Program-made: the position numbers and the translations under genes
In this document: in pieces, positions 47,964-56,993 of the stretch
Position numbering within the stretch: position 1 is the stretch's first letter
Layout of the letters: every line of letters begins with the position of its first letter
Source of the DNA: Maribacter hydrothermalis
GTDB lineage: Bacteria > Bacteroidota > Bacteroidia > Flavobacteriales > Flavobacteriaceae
Assembly (NCBI RefSeq): GCF_001913155.1
Contig: NZ_CP018760.1
Coordinates: 1,922,001-1,986,000, forward strand
DNA: 64,000 nt
Direction: 5' to 3'
The notes under the pieces: generated by a model
Told to the model about the DNA's origin: nothing
Seen by the model: only the letters and a program-made list of their open reading frames with translations
The model's database searches: none

Positions 47964-49124
47964 TTATTTAAGTTCAGATTTTTTTCGATGAAGTAACCGA
48001 GTTAATTTAATTGAAAGGTCTGTAAAAATTATTTTAGAATTTCCATTTCTTTCTACATGGTATATGGCGTCTTCAAGTTCTTTTGTGATATCTATAATAT
48101 TATTTTCATGCACAAATGGGGCAAATTTTTTCAATTGAAATCCGTCTGCATGTATTTTTAAATAGGCGAGCTCTTCTGCACCGTAATTAATCATTAAGGC
48201 TTGTCTCATGACTGTTATACAATAGTTTAGATAATTTTTTTGAGTCTCTCTTCCTGTTTTTGCAACTTCTTCACTCCATAATAACAATTCGTGAATTGCC
48301 GCTTTATTTCCTTTTGCTTTAAATGCACTACGTACCCATTGTACAAACCAATTCTCAAAAACTAAATCTTCAGAATCATTATTTAAAAGGTCTAGCGCCT
48401 TGTTGAAATTGCCATTAGCTTCGTGAGCTAATCGCATAGCTTCAGGTTTGGCAGCACCTATTTCAATTAATGCATTGGCTATAGCATCTTCCGCCAAAGG
48501 AGGAAAATGAACAACTTGGCATCTAGATTTTATGGTTTGTATAATTTGCTCTTCATCTTCACAAAGTAGCAGAAAAATAGTTTTATCTGGCGGCTCTTCT
48601 ATTAGTTTTAGTAATTTGTTAGATGCAGCTGAATTCATTTTTTCGGCCATCCAAATTACCATAATTTTATAACCACCCTCATAGGATTTTAAGTAGAGCT
48701 TTTTTACAATATCTTGAGCTTCATCAACTCCAATTTGTCCTTGTTTTTTTTCAATTTCTATATGACGATACCAATCAAAAAGATTGCCATATGGCTGCTC
48801 CAAAATAAATTCTCGCCATTCTTTCATGTAATGATTGCTCACAGCGTGGGCTTTTACCTTATCTGTATTTGCAACTGGAAATGCAAAATGAACGTCTGGG
48901 TGGGCAAACGATTTGAACTTTAAATTACAAGCTTCATTATCACCAACGTTTTCACTATTTGTATTTTGGCAAATAATATATTGGGCATATGCAAGTGCCA
49001 TGGGTAATAGTCCGCAACCTTCAGGCCCAACAAATAATTGCGCATGTGGTATTCGGCCAGCATCAGCACTTGAAGAAAGGTGATTTTTAATATGTGATAG
49101 TCCTAAAATTTCTTTGAATAACAT
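47964..49124 (-). CDS. holB: DNA polymerase III subunit delta' (clamp loader)
   Basis: 386 aa from the ATG at 49124. The clamp-loader delta' subunit helps load the sliding clamp. 'GRIPHAQLFVGPEGCGLLPM' shows the degenerate P-loop (the usual GK-S/T is replaced by GLL), consistent with delta' being non-catalytic. The sensor/helical region has 'MNSAASNKLLKLIEEPPDKT' and 'TIKSRCQVVHFPPL' (the SRC motif). The -7 element TATATTTG (49130-49137) ends 5 bp before this ATG, so the transcript would be nearly leaderless. A longer frame to 49157 overlaps the promoter and is rejected. Confidence 0.92.
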   Translation of the reverse strand: MLFKEILGLSHIKNHLSSSADAGRIPHAQLFVGPEGCGLLPMALAYAQYIICQNTNSENVGDNEACNLKFKSFAHPDVHFAFPVANTDKVKAHAVSNHYMKEWREFILEQPYGNLFDWYRHIEIEKKQGQIGVDEAQDIVKKLYLKSYEGGYKIMVIWMAEKMNSAASNKLLKLIEEPPDKTIFLLLCEDEEQIIQTIKSRCQVVHFPPLAEDAIANALIEIGAAKPEAMRLAHEANGNFNKALDLLNNDSEDLVFENWFVQWVRSAFKAKGNKAAIHELLLWSEEVAKTGRETQKNYLNYCITVMRQALMINYGAEELAYLKIHADGFQLKKFAPFVHENNIIDITKELEDAIYHVERNGNSKIIFTDLSIKLTRLLHRKKSELK

Positions 49125-49129
49125 AAATT

Positions 49130-49137
49130 CAAATATA
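49130..49137 (-). promoter_or_regulatory. -7 promoter element (TATATTTG) for holB
   Basis: Exact TAnnTTTG only 5 bp before the ATG, predicting a leader of about 0-4 nt. Confidence 0.6.
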
Positions 49138-49218
49138 GTTGTTTTAAAGCATAACAAAATTAATGGAATTGAGCATAAATTAACCTAAATACCACTTTAA
49201 CCAAAAGCTATTAATCTT

Positions 49219-49226
49219 TACATTTG
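49219..49226 (+). promoter_or_regulatory. -7 promoter element (TACATTTG) for pgk
   Basis: Exact TAnnTTTG 23 bp before the ATG. An AAAAGGAAAA stretch between it and the start may act as a weak ribosome-binding region. Confidence 0.65.
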
Positions 49227-49249
49227 TTACCTAACAAAAGGAAAATTAC

Positions 49250-50440
49250 ATGAAAGTATTGAATAACTTTAATTTTGAAAATAAGAGAGCGTTAATAAGA
49301 GTGGACTTTAATGTTCCCTTAAATGACAAGTTTGAAGTAACGGATACAAACAGAATAGAAGCTGCAAAACCTACAATAATTAAGGTTTTAGAAGATGGCG
49401 GCAGTGCAATACTAATGAGCCATTTGGGCAGACCAAAAGGAGAACGCAATCCTGATTTGTCATTAAAACATATTGTAAACGCAGTTTCGGATATTATTGG
49501 TGTATCGGTAAAATTCGTTGGTGACTGTGTTGGTGATGAAGTAGAAAAGGCCGTAGCTAATTTGAAAAAAGGAGAAGTGCTTTTACTTGAAAACTTACGA
49601 TATTATGACGAAGAGGAAGAAGGAAATGAGGCTTTTGCCGAAAAATTATCTAAACTTGGTGATATATATGTAAACGATGCTTTTGGTTCAGCACACCGTG
49701 CTCATGCTTCTACAACAATAGTTGCTAGGTTTTTTCCTGAATCTAAATGTTTTGGACTTCTTTTGGCAAAAGAAATCGATGCCATAGAAAAAGTAATGGC
49801 TACTGGCGAAAAACCAGTATTAGCTATCCTTGGAGGAGCAAAGGTTTCTTCTAAAATTACTATAATTGAGAATATACTTGATAAAGTTGACGATTTAATT
49901 ATTGGTGGAGGTATGACATATACTTTTATAAAAGCACAAGGAGGCAAGGTTGGCGATTCCATATGCGAAGATGATAAAATGAAGTTGGCAATGGATATTC
50001 TTGAACAAGCCAAACAAAAAGGAGTAAATGTGCACATTCCTGTAGATGTAATTGCAGCGGATGCTTTTGACGCAAACGCAAATACACAAATTGTTGATGT
50101 GGACAAAATACCCGACGGTTGGCAAGGTCTTGATGCAGGCCCAGATACCTTACAAAACTTTAAAAAAGTAATCTTAGCCTCCAAAACTATTCTATGGAAT
50201 GGCCCAATTGGTGTTTTTGAAATGGAAAAATTTGCTAAGGGAACTATAGCAGTTGGTAATTATATTGATGAAGCAACACGTAATGGAGCTTTTTCATTAG
50301 TAGGTGGCGGAGATTCTGTAGCTGCTGTAAAACAATTTGGCTTTGAGGATAAAGTTAGTTATGTATCAACAGGCGGAGGTGCAATGCTAGAAAGCTTAGA
50401 GGGCAAAACTTTGCCAGGTATTGCTGCAATAATAGCGTAG
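49250..50440 (+). CDS. pgk: Phosphoglycerate kinase
   Basis: 396 aa. A glycolytic enzyme transferring phosphate between 1,3-bisphosphoglycerate and ADP. The signature '[15 protein letters not shown]' is at about residue 11 and '[19 protein letters not shown]' holds the substrate-binding His/Arg. '[11 protein letters not shown]', '[13 protein letters not shown]' and the nucleotide-binding '[17 protein letters not shown]' complete the two-domain fold. Normal length, intact, with its own promoter. No other glycolytic gene is adjacent. Confidence 0.98.
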   Translation: MKVLNNFNFENKRALIRVDFNVPLNDKFEVTDTNRIEAAKPTIIKVLEDGGSAILMSHLGRPKGERNPDLSLKHIVNAVSDIIGVSVKFVGDCVGDEVEKAVANLKKGEVLLLENLRYYDEEEEGNEAFAEKLSKLGDIYVNDAFGSAHRAHASTTIVARFFPESKCFGLLLAKEIDAIEKVMATGEKPVLAILGGAKVSSKITIIENILDKVDDLIIGGGMTYTFIKAQGGKVGDSICEDDKMKLAMDILEQAKQKGVNVHIPVDVIAADAFDANANTQIVDVDKIPDGWQGLDAGPDTLQNFKKVILASKTILWNGPIGVFEMEKFAKGTIAVGNYIDEATRNGAFSLVGGGDSVAAVKQFGFEDKVSYVSTGGGAMLESLEGKTLPGIAAIIA

Positions 50441-50469
50441 TAAGGGCATTATCGATAAACGGGTTACAA

Positions 50470-50530
50470 CGAAAAATTGTGCATTTTAAGAGAATTAATT
50501 TTATTCTCATTAAAAAATGTACGATTTTCG
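50470..50530 (+). repeat. Imperfect long inverted repeat between pgk and mltD
   Basis: Outer arms CGAAAAATTGTGCATTTT and AAAAAATGTACGATTTTCG pair with a few mismatches. The inner arms GAGAAT (50490-50495) and ATTCTC (50503-50508) pair perfectly. It could act as a pgk terminator (weak, AT-rich) or a structured leader for mltD. Confidence 0.4.
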
Positions 50531-50558
50531 TTTGTTCCGTTAATAAATTTTGCCGCAA

Positions 50559-52187
50559 ATGAAAAAATTAGCTTTTAACTATTTTTATTTCCTAGGTTTA
50601 GCTTTGGTGCCTTTCCTAAGTTTGGCGCAGCATAAAGAAGCTGTTATCACTTCTACAGATTCATTAAATAGCAACTTGGTTGTGCTCAACGATTCATTGA
50701 ATGATGAAGTTCCTATACCCGAACTGGATATATTAGATAATTCTACAAAAGAAAAACTTACGCTTTTTAAGCCAACGGAATCATCCTCTTACAATCTTCA
50801 AGACAATGAGTTGGCCGCTAAATTCGACAGTTTATGGATGAAAGAACTAGTAGATGCCGCACCGCTTTTCGATGAAATGTATCAAGAAGTAATGGCGTTA
50901 GATACAGCCTCTACTTTTGTTTTCGATTTACCTACAGACACCTTAAAAATGCGGCTGGCAAGGTTAAATGAAAAAACACCATTTAATATCGAATACAATC
51001 CATCGCTTGAAAGCGTAATTAAATCATTTCTTACTAGAAAAAGAGATATGATGGAGCGCATGTTAACCATAAGCCAATTCTATTTCCCATTATTTGAACA
51101 AGAATTAGATAATAACGATATTCCGTTAGAGATGAAATACCTATCTATTGTAGAATCTGCCTTAAATCCAAAGGCGCGATCTCGAGTTGGTGCAACCGGT
51201 TTATGGCAATTTATGTATGGTACCGGTAAAGAAATGAAATTGGATATTAATAGTTATGTTGATGAACGAAGCGATCCAATAAAATCTACAGAAGCTGCTT
51301 GTAATTACTTAAATAGATTGTACAGAATTTATGAAGATTGGGATTTAGCATTAGCGGCCTATAATTCTGGACCAGGTAATGTTAATAAAGCAATTCGTAG
51401 AAGTGGAGGACAAAGAAACTATTGGAATATTAGAAGAAATTTACCCAGAGAAACAGCAGGCTATGTTCCGGCTTTTCAAGCAACAATGTATATTTTTGAA
51501 TATGCTAAAGAACATGGATTAGTGTCTAAAAGAGCAGAACGAGCTTATTTTGAAACCGACACTATACATATTAAAAGTCTAATTACATTTGACCAGATTT
51601 CAGAATTGACAGGTATTGACAAGGAAGAAATTAAAATTTTAAACCCGTCTTACAAGTTAGATGTAATCCCATATGTTGAGGGTAAAACGCATACATTAAG
51701 ATTGCCGGTACATAAAATAGGAAAATTTGTAGCCAATGAAGAGGCAATTTATGCTCATGTAGAAAAAGAATTGGAAAGTAAAGAAAGTCCTATTGCTGAA
51801 ATAACAAAACAAGCGGAACAAAATAGTATTCGTTATAGAGTAAAAGAGGGCGATTTTCTTGGTAAAATAGCTGAACGATATGGTGTAGGTGTTAGCCAAT
51901 TAAAACAATGGAACGGATTACGCAGTAATAATTTACGTATTGGGCAACGATTAACAGTATACCCAAGAAAACAAATAAGTTCTTCGGTAAAACCTAGAGA
52001 AACACCTGCTAGGACTGCCGTTGCCAGTAATTCAAAAACGCATGAAGTTAGAAGTGGAGATTCATTATGGACTATTTCTAGAAAATATCCTGGGGTTACT
52101 ATAGAAAATTTACGAAAGTGGAACGGTATTAGTGGTAATAACTTAAAACTGGGCACAAAACTTAAATTGTGCGACTGTTCATCGTAA
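50559..52187 (+). CDS. MltD-type lytic transglycosylase with two LysM domains
   Basis: 542 aa from the ATG at 50559; a TTG three codons upstream is unlikely. Signal peptide to about residue 24 ('LVPFLSLAQ'). A GH23 transglycosylase domain has the catalytic Glu199 in 'SIVESALNPKARSRVGATG', then 'GLWQFMYGTGKEM' and 'LALAAYNSGPGNVNKAI'. Two C-terminal LysM domains ('IRYRVKEGDFLGKIAERYGV' and 'EVRSGDSLWTISRKYPGV') bind peptidoglycan. It cleaves glycan strands to form 1,6-anhydro ends. It is followed after 11 bp by a DUF4837 lipoprotein gene, a typical flavobacterial pair. Confidence 0.92.
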   Translation: MKKLAFNYFYFLGLALVPFLSLAQHKEAVITSTDSLNSNLVVLNDSLNDEVPIPELDILDNSTKEKLTLFKPTESSSYNLQDNELAAKFDSLWMKELVDAAPLFDEMYQEVMALDTASTFVFDLPTDTLKMRLARLNEKTPFNIEYNPSLESVIKSFLTRKRDMMERMLTISQFYFPLFEQELDNNDIPLEMKYLSIVESALNPKARSRVGATGLWQFMYGTGKEMKLDINSYVDERSDPIKSTEAACNYLNRLYRIYEDWDLALAAYNSGPGNVNKAIRRSGGQRNYWNIRRNLPRETAGYVPAFQATMYIFEYAKEHGLVSKRAERAYFETDTIHIKSLITFDQISELTGIDKEEIKILNPSYKLDVIPYVEGKTHTLRLPVHKIGKFVANEEAIYAHVEKELESKESPIAEITKQAEQNSIRYRVKEGDFLGKIAERYGVGVSQLKQWNGLRSNNLRIGQRLTVYPRKQISSSVKPRETPARTAVASNSKTHEVRSGDSLWTISRKYPGVTIENLRKWNGISGNNLKLGTKLKLCDCSS

Positions 52188-52198
52188 ATTAAACACCA

Positions 52199-53194
52199 AT
52201 GAAAGGAAAATTATTAGTTTATTTTTTAGCAATTTTAGGTTTGTCTGTTGCTTGTAAGGAAGATGGAAAAGTAGATTACTTGCCAGAGTCAGTAGGGGCA
52301 ATGAATACGTTAACCGTTGTAATTGATAATGAATTGTGGAAGAGTAGCGTGGGGGATGCAATTCGTGAAAATTACACCGCAGCGGCCCCAGGTCTTACTT
52401 GGGACGAAGCTCAATTTAGTGTTACTCAAATTCCACAACAAATTTTTACAGGCTCTCTTCAAAACACAAGCGCTGTGCTTTATATAATGGAAGATACGCT
52501 GAACATAGCACACATGAAATCCAATATGTACGCTAAACCACAAAAGATAGGTGTAATTAAAGGCCGTAATAAGGAAGAATTAATAACGAATATTAAAAAA
52601 ACTGCGCCAGAGTTTATTGCAGATTTCAAAGCGTTAGAAATTGGTAAAGCCCAAAAGCGTTTTGAGAAATCTTTGAATAAAGAAAAGGCCCTAGAAGATA
52701 AGTTTAATATTGCAATGAAAATTCCATCTATTTATAGAGTAGGTAGGGAAGAAGATAATTTTGTTTGGATTTCGCGTGAAATTCAAAAAGGAAATATGAA
52801 CATTATAGCGTATACCATGCCATGGGATAGCTTTCAAAGCGATTCAACGTTTGTTCAAGATATTATTTTAATGCGAGACTCAATTGGAAAAAGTTTTATA
52901 GGAGGTGAGGATATTCCAGGAAAAAATAATCATATGATTACCGAAAAGGCGTTTTCTCCATATGTCTTTCCTGCTGAGGTTTCTGGGAAAAAAGCAGCAG
53001 AAATAAGAGGAATTTGGGAAATGTCGGCATACCCAATGGCAGGCCCATTTTTAACTTATATAATTAACGATAAAGAAAATAATCGAAAGTTAATTTTAGA
53101 AGGGTTTGTTTTTGCACCGGCTACAAAGAAAAGAGATTATATGTTTGAGTTGGAGGCAATACTGAAATCAGTTCGGTTTAATGTAAAAAAATAA
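52199..53194 (+). CDS. DUF4837 family lipoprotein
   Basis: 331 aa. Lipoprotein signal 'LLVYFLAILGLSVAC' with the lipobox Cys at residue 19. The rest matches DUF4837: 'YLPESVGAMNTLTVVIDNE', 'WDEAQFSVTQIPQQIF', 'NFVWISREIQKGNMNIIAYT', and a closing 'RDYMFELEAILKSVRF'. No function is established; pairing with a lytic transglycosylase suggests an envelope role. A perfect palindromic terminator follows. Confidence 0.87.
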   Translation: MKGKLLVYFLAILGLSVACKEDGKVDYLPESVGAMNTLTVVIDNELWKSSVGDAIRENYTAAAPGLTWDEAQFSVTQIPQQIFTGSLQNTSAVLYIMEDTLNIAHMKSNMYAKPQKIGVIKGRNKEELITNIKKTAPEFIADFKALEIGKAQKRFEKSLNKEKALEDKFNIAMKIPSIYRVGREEDNFVWISREIQKGNMNIIAYTMPWDSFQSDSTFVQDIILMRDSIGKSFIGGEDIPGKNNHMITEKAFSPYVFPAEVSGKKAAEIRGIWEMSAYPMAGPFLTYIINDKENNRKLILEGFVFAPATKKRDYMFELEAILKSVRFNVKK

Positions 53195-53221
53195 AAGACT
53201 AAAAAATAAAGTTATTTAATT

Positions 53222-53257
53222 TGTAAAAGGCCCAAGAAATTTCTTGGGCCTTTTACA
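53222..53257 (+). terminator. Bidirectional intrinsic terminator after the DUF4837 gene
   Basis: A perfect 36-bp palindrome centred on 53239/53240, core GGCCCAAGAAA/TTTCTTGGGCC with flanking A4/T4. It also lies downstream of the small minus-strand gene at 53322. Confidence 0.92.
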
Positions 53258-53321
53258 TTTTTATAATTTGCCTTTTTAAGAAGAAGTTTGAATGCCTCAT
53301 AAATAGTCTTTATATGTTTAA

Positions 53322-53498
53322 TTAAAAATTTCCAAAAGAAAAACCTGTAGACACTCTATATATCAATGCATAAGCAGCTAATGCAATTAATGTAAAACAT
53401 AGCCACGAAAATATTTTAAAATAATTTTCCAAAATGTAGCTTTTCCAATTTTTAAAGGCTTGGATGTATATTTCTTTTACTAGAGTAATTTTTTCCAT
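53322..53498 (-). CDS. Small single-span membrane protein (DUF6747-like)
   Basis: 58 aa, a complete frame from ATG at 53498 to TAA at 53322. The sequence starts 'MEKITLVKEIYIQAFKNWKS' and has one membrane helix 'IFSWLCFTLIALAAYALIYR', then a short tail 'VSTGFSFGNF'. I recall short flavobacterial proteins of this shape (amphipathic start, K-I-F-S-W before the helix, R-x-S-T-G-F after it) filed under DUF6747; this match is from memory. Function is unknown. Codon use is coding-like and it sits in an otherwise empty spacer between two terminators. Confidence 0.68.
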   Translation of the reverse strand: MEKITLVKEIYIQAFKNWKSYILENYFKIFSWLCFTLIALAAYALIYRVSTGFSFGNF

Positions 53499-53800
53499 AT
53501 TCGATATTTTAAGCGTTTATGAAGTATAAAGTTGCTCAATAATTCAATCTTAATTGAAAAGTTTAGCTAAAAGGAGAAATAAAACTATGAATCGTCTTGG
53601 GCTTTGATTTTACTCTATAAACGGTAGGTTAAGGAGGATAAGCCACATAGTTGCCTAATTTTAGTTAATCGATAATAAGAACAATTTTATAGAGGAAAGG
53701 AAGTTTGCCTACTCTAAAATATTGGATTTAACTATAAAAAGAGAAAGGCGTATCGAAATACAGAGCTATGAAGTAAATTATTGATTACCAGGATATATAT
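53499..53800. other. Spacer without recognised features
   Basis: About 300 bp of AT-rich DNA upstream of the 58-aa gene. No exact -7 element, repeat or open frame of note was seen. Confidence 0.4.
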
Positions 53801-53839
53801 TATAATTAAAAACCCGCTTTTAGCGGGTTTTTAATTATA
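53801..53839 (-). terminator. Intrinsic terminator after the SPOR/PD40/OmpA gene
   Basis: 18-bp perfect stem (53801-53818 with 53822-53839), core AACCCGCT/AGCGGGTT with a 3-nt loop and AT-rich flanks giving T-runs on both sides. It lies 11 bp after the stop on the minus strand. Confidence 0.92.
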
Positions 53840-53849
53840 AATTTTTTAT

Positions 53850-56306
53850 TTACATGTCGACAATTATAAATTCGGACCTACGATTAAAGTAGTGATCTTC
53901 TTCTGTACAGCGAATAGAGCCATCACATTGATTTAGTAATTGTTCTTCGCCATATCCTACGGCACTTTCTATTCTTTTTGGGTCTATGCCTTGCGAAATT
54001 ATATACTCTCGCGTCGATTTTGCTCTTTTGTCCGATAAGTATTTGTTATAAATGGCATCTCCTCGAGAATCGGTGTGCGACTCAATTTTAATAACAATGC
54101 TTGGGGAATCTTTCATTACGGCGACCAGCTTATCTAATTCTAAAGCAGCATCTTTACGTATAAATGATTTATCGAAATTGAAATGAATCATTTCAGTCTT
54201 CAATTTCTTAATTCCGTTTTCAACGGCGATCATATCTGTCAATTTCCTCATGGACACATCTACGTTAACTTTTTCATTGTTTTTAGTGGCCGCATCTCGT
54301 GTGTCATCAAAATAGGTGCCTTTAGTTGTTTTTAAAATATATCTGGTATCAGAATCTAAATCTTCAAAGATGAAACTTCCGTTTTCATCAGTTTCCATTT
54401 CTTTTAGTTTAATGTTGTTTTCATCTAATAATTGTACCAAAGCTTTAGGCATAATTTCTCCACCAACCAACTCGGTTACTATTCCAGAAATAGCATTGGT
54501 GTTTGTTGGGATTTCTTCAAGTTGTAATGTTTTAAAGGAATAAATATCATCATCTCCTTTTCCACCGGCACGATTAGAAGCAAAGTACCCTTTTTGTGTA
54601 TCCTCATCAACTATAAAAGAGAAGTCATCTTTTTTACTGTTTATCGGTTTACCAACATTACGAACTTCTAAAAAACCTTCTTCATTATCGAAAGCGACTT
54701 CAAATACATCTAATCCGCCCAATCCTACATGCCCATTAGATGAAAAATATAGTTTTTTATTGTTTATAAATGGAAACATTTCCTTTTGCTCCGTGTTAAT
54801 TTCTGGACCTAGGTTTCTGGGTGTAGAAAAAGATCCATCTTCTAGAACATCAACTACGAAAATATCGGTCTCACCAATGGTGCCTGGCATATCGGATACA
54901 AAATAAAGTTGTTTACCATCTGTACTTAATGCAGGGTGTCCTGTGGAATATTCGTCACTGTTAAAGGAAACCTCCTCAGCTTCTAACCATTCTCCATTTA
55001 TCTTTTTGGAACGATATATTTTAAGATGATTAATACCGTTTTTATCACGTTTTAATTTTTTTCCGTAATTGTTTCTAGTAAAATACATTGTTTCGTTATC
55101 TGGAGAAAATGTAACTGATGCTTCGTGGTATTTTGTATTTATCTCTTTAGAAAACTTAATAGCGTTTTTAAGGTCTTGGGACTCTTCATTTATTTTCGCC
55201 ACATATAAATCTAGGTAAGGTTGATTGTTCCATTTATACCGCCTGGTATTATAAATTGATGAGTCTTTTGAAGAAGCATATACCATTTCACCTTGATTAT
55301 AATACATTGGTGAAAAATCGGAATATTTTGAGTTGATGTTTAAATTCTTAACATCAAACCTATCCTTCATTCTTAAAAGCCCGTCTAAGATTATATCGCT
55401 TTGTTCGTTGTTTATTACTTGTTTTTCACCTACTAATTTTCGATTATATAATTTAAATAACCGTTTAGACCTTTTATAATTATCGGTTCCTTTAAGAGAG
55501 TGAGCATATTTAAACAAATAATCTGAACTCATTTCAGATTCGTACTGCTCATATAATATAGTATACCATTTATATGCTTGTTCCATATTGGTATTAAAGT
55601 AATGAGCATCACCTGCCTTTTTTATAACATCATAATTATAAACCTCACTATTTCCACTTAAGGCAATTTCGTATAGTTTTGCAGCTTCAGCATACCACAT
55701 TTTATTAAAGTATTCGTCTGCTCTTTTAATAAGTTTGTTTTTTGATTCTTTCGTAGTTGATTTTGAAGAATCGACATTAGTAGAAATAAAGGCGGTTTCT
55801 TTTGAGTTTTCTAAATCTTCGTAGGTGACTTCTTCTAAAGAAATTAATTCTGGAATGTGTTCGTTACCTGCAATTTTAAGAACCCAGAATTCTTCATTGT
55901 ATCTATTGTCGAATTGGGTGTTACAATCTTCTAATGCTATTTTCCATGAATCATAATGATTAAGGTAGAGGTAATATAAATCGTTATCGGAATTTTTAAA
56001 ATATCCAGAGTTAAAACCCCTTCTTTTAAATTTTCTAACTTGTGACTTTAGATTTTGACTTTTACTGAATATACCGACCACTACATAATAGCCCGGGTTT
56101 ATATCATTAGTTTTCGTAAAGGTTTTTTGGGTAATATTATATGTTTTGGCGGCCTTTTCAAATTCTTTTGAATCAGCTTCTTCAATTTCCAATAATGCGT
56201 TTACTTCAGTATCACCAGATGTATGAACAGCAAGGTCTGCTTGGAAACCTTGTGCATAACCAAATTGGATAAATAGTAGATAAAATAAAGATAGTAAGAC
56301 TCTCAT
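53850..56306 (-). CDS. PorE-like envelope protein: SPOR-like, TPR, PD40, regulatory-like and OmpA domains
   Basis: 818 aa. Signal peptide at residues 1-19. A SPOR-like module is at about 72-148 ('GYYVVVGIFSKSQNLKSQ' to 'FWVLKIAGN'). TPR-like helices lie at about 190-290, and PD40/WD40-type beta-propeller repeats at about 330-590 ('TFSPDNETMYFTRNN', 'STDGKQLYFVSDMPG', 'KLYFSSNGHVGLGGLDVFEV'). A carboxypeptidase-regulatory-like domain is at about 600-680 ('ISGIVTELVGGEI'). The C-terminal OmpA peptidoglycan-binding domain is at about 700-818 ('IESHTDSRGDAIYNKYLSDK'). The order resembles PorE, which anchors the T9SS to the wall in Porphyromonas, plus an added SPOR-like domain. Monocistronic. Confidence 0.87.
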   Translation of the reverse strand: MRVLLSLFYLLFIQFGYAQGFQADLAVHTSGDTEVNALLEIEEADSKEFEKAAKTYNITQKTFTKTNDINPGYYVVVGIFSKSQNLKSQVRKFKRRGFNSGYFKNSDNDLYYLYLNHYDSWKIALEDCNTQFDNRYNEEFWVLKIAGNEHIPELISLEEVTYEDLENSKETAFISTNVDSSKSTTKESKNKLIKRADEYFNKMWYAEAAKLYEIALSGNSEVYNYDVIKKAGDAHYFNTNMEQAYKWYTILYEQYESEMSSDYLFKYAHSLKGTDNYKRSKRLFKLYNRKLVGEKQVINNEQSDIILDGLLRMKDRFDVKNLNINSKYSDFSPMYYNQGEMVYASSKDSSIYNTRRYKWNNQPYLDLYVAKINEESQDLKNAIKFSKEINTKYHEASVTFSPDNETMYFTRNNYGKKLKRDKNGINHLKIYRSKKINGEWLEAEEVSFNSDEYSTGHPALSTDGKQLYFVSDMPGTIGETDIFVVDVLEDGSFSTPRNLGPEINTEQKEMFPFINNKKLYFSSNGHVGLGGLDVFEVAFDNEEGFLEVRNVGKPINSKKDDFSFIVDEDTQKGYFASNRAGGKGDDDIYSFKTLQLEEIPTNTNAISGIVTELVGGEIMPKALVQLLDENNIKLKEMETDENGSFIFEDLDSDTRYILKTTKGTYFDDTRDAATKNNEKVNVDVSMRKLTDMIAVENGIKKLKTEMIHFNFDKSFIRKDAALELDKLVAVMKDSPSIVIKIESHTDSRGDAIYNKYLSDKRAKSTREYIISQGIDPKRIESAVGYGEEQLLNQCDGSIRCTEEDHYFNRRSEFIIVDM

Positions 56307-56613
56307 AGATCCATTTCTAAGTCTAACATATTTTGCTAAACTTGTATTATTAAATTCTTATACCTAACGAATGTAGATCTATAGCCTTTTTTAGAATAGT
56401 ATTTGTTGTGAAAGAAGTATTTTTTGTCGTGAATGTATTGTATTCAGTAGCCTTGTACTGGATAATATGACTAAAAAAACCGAAATAAAGCTACTTAAGC
56501 GTTTACAGGAAAAGGAATAAGTACTGCAACTATTCTTTTTTATCTAAGGGAAAGACAAAAAAACCCTGAATTACAGGGTTTTATAAATTTATGTAAAAAG
56601 GGTATTTTTATTA
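56307..56613. other. Spacer between the PorE-like gene and tatA
   Basis: Holds the tatA terminator (56553-56582) and presumably the promoter of the PorE-like gene, for which no exact TAnnTTTG was found. No small open frame was convincing. Confidence 0.4.
56553..56582 (-). terminator. Intrinsic terminator after tatA
   Basis: 9-bp stem AAAACCCTG/CAGGGTTTT (56560-56568 with 56574-56582) around AATTA, with the T-run on the minus-strand 3' side. Confidence 0.85.
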
Positions 56614-56799
56614 TTACTCTTTTTTCTTTTCTTCTAATTTTTCATCCTCCTTAGAGGCGTCTTTAAACTCTTTAATTCCACTGCCTAAACCTCTCATTAA
56701 CTCAGGAATTTTTTTTCCTCCGAATAATAGTAGAACAACCACTACCACCAATATTATTTGTGGAGCACCTATAGCCAAGAATGTAGATAAGATTGTCAT
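56614..56799 (-). CDS. tatA: Sec-independent protein translocase TatA/E subunit
   Basis: 61 aa. One N-terminal membrane helix ('[20 protein letters not shown]'), the FGxxKxPEL hinge as '[14 protein letters not shown]', an amphipathic helix '[13 protein letters not shown]', and a Lys/Glu-rich tail. TatA forms the variable pore of the twin-arginine pathway for folded proteins; tatC is not in the window. The N-terminus carries a Gln in the helix, common in Bacteroidota. The perfect -7 element TATCTTTG lies 27 bp upstream. Confidence 0.93.
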   Translation of the reverse strand: MTILSTFLAIGAPQIILVVVVVLLLFGGKKIPELMRGLGSGIKEFKDASKEDEKLEEKKKE

Positions 56800-56825
56800 G
56801 ATACTTTAATTTTAAAAATAGAAAT

Positions 56826-56833
56826 CAAAGATA
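56826..56833 (-). promoter_or_regulatory. -7 promoter element (TATCTTTG) for tatA
   Basis: Exact TAnnTTTG on the minus strand, 26 bp before the tatA ATG. Confidence 0.6.
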
Positions 56834-56980
56834 CTAAAAACTACTTTAGAAAACTTAAGAATCTTAGCCACTATTGTAATATTTCATGTTTTAACTTTAA
56901 ATTAGGGTTCTAGTTTTATGGCGATAAGATAGTTGTCTTAATTTTCCCATGGTAAACGAGTTAAAATTAAATTCTAAACA

Positions 56981-56988
56981 TATCTTTG
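56981..56988 (+). promoter_or_regulatory. -7 promoter element (TATCTTTG) for the M23 peptidase gene
   Basis: Exact TAnnTTTG ending 5 bp before the ATG at 56994, predicting an almost leaderless transcript. It lies inside the longer frame that starts at 56949, so that start is rejected. Confidence 0.6.
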
Positions 56989-56993
56989 TTAAG

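Noticed and set aside
56949..56993. Upstream ATG start of the M23 peptidase
   Set aside because: The exact -7 element lies downstream of it, and the extra 15 residues are not signal-like.
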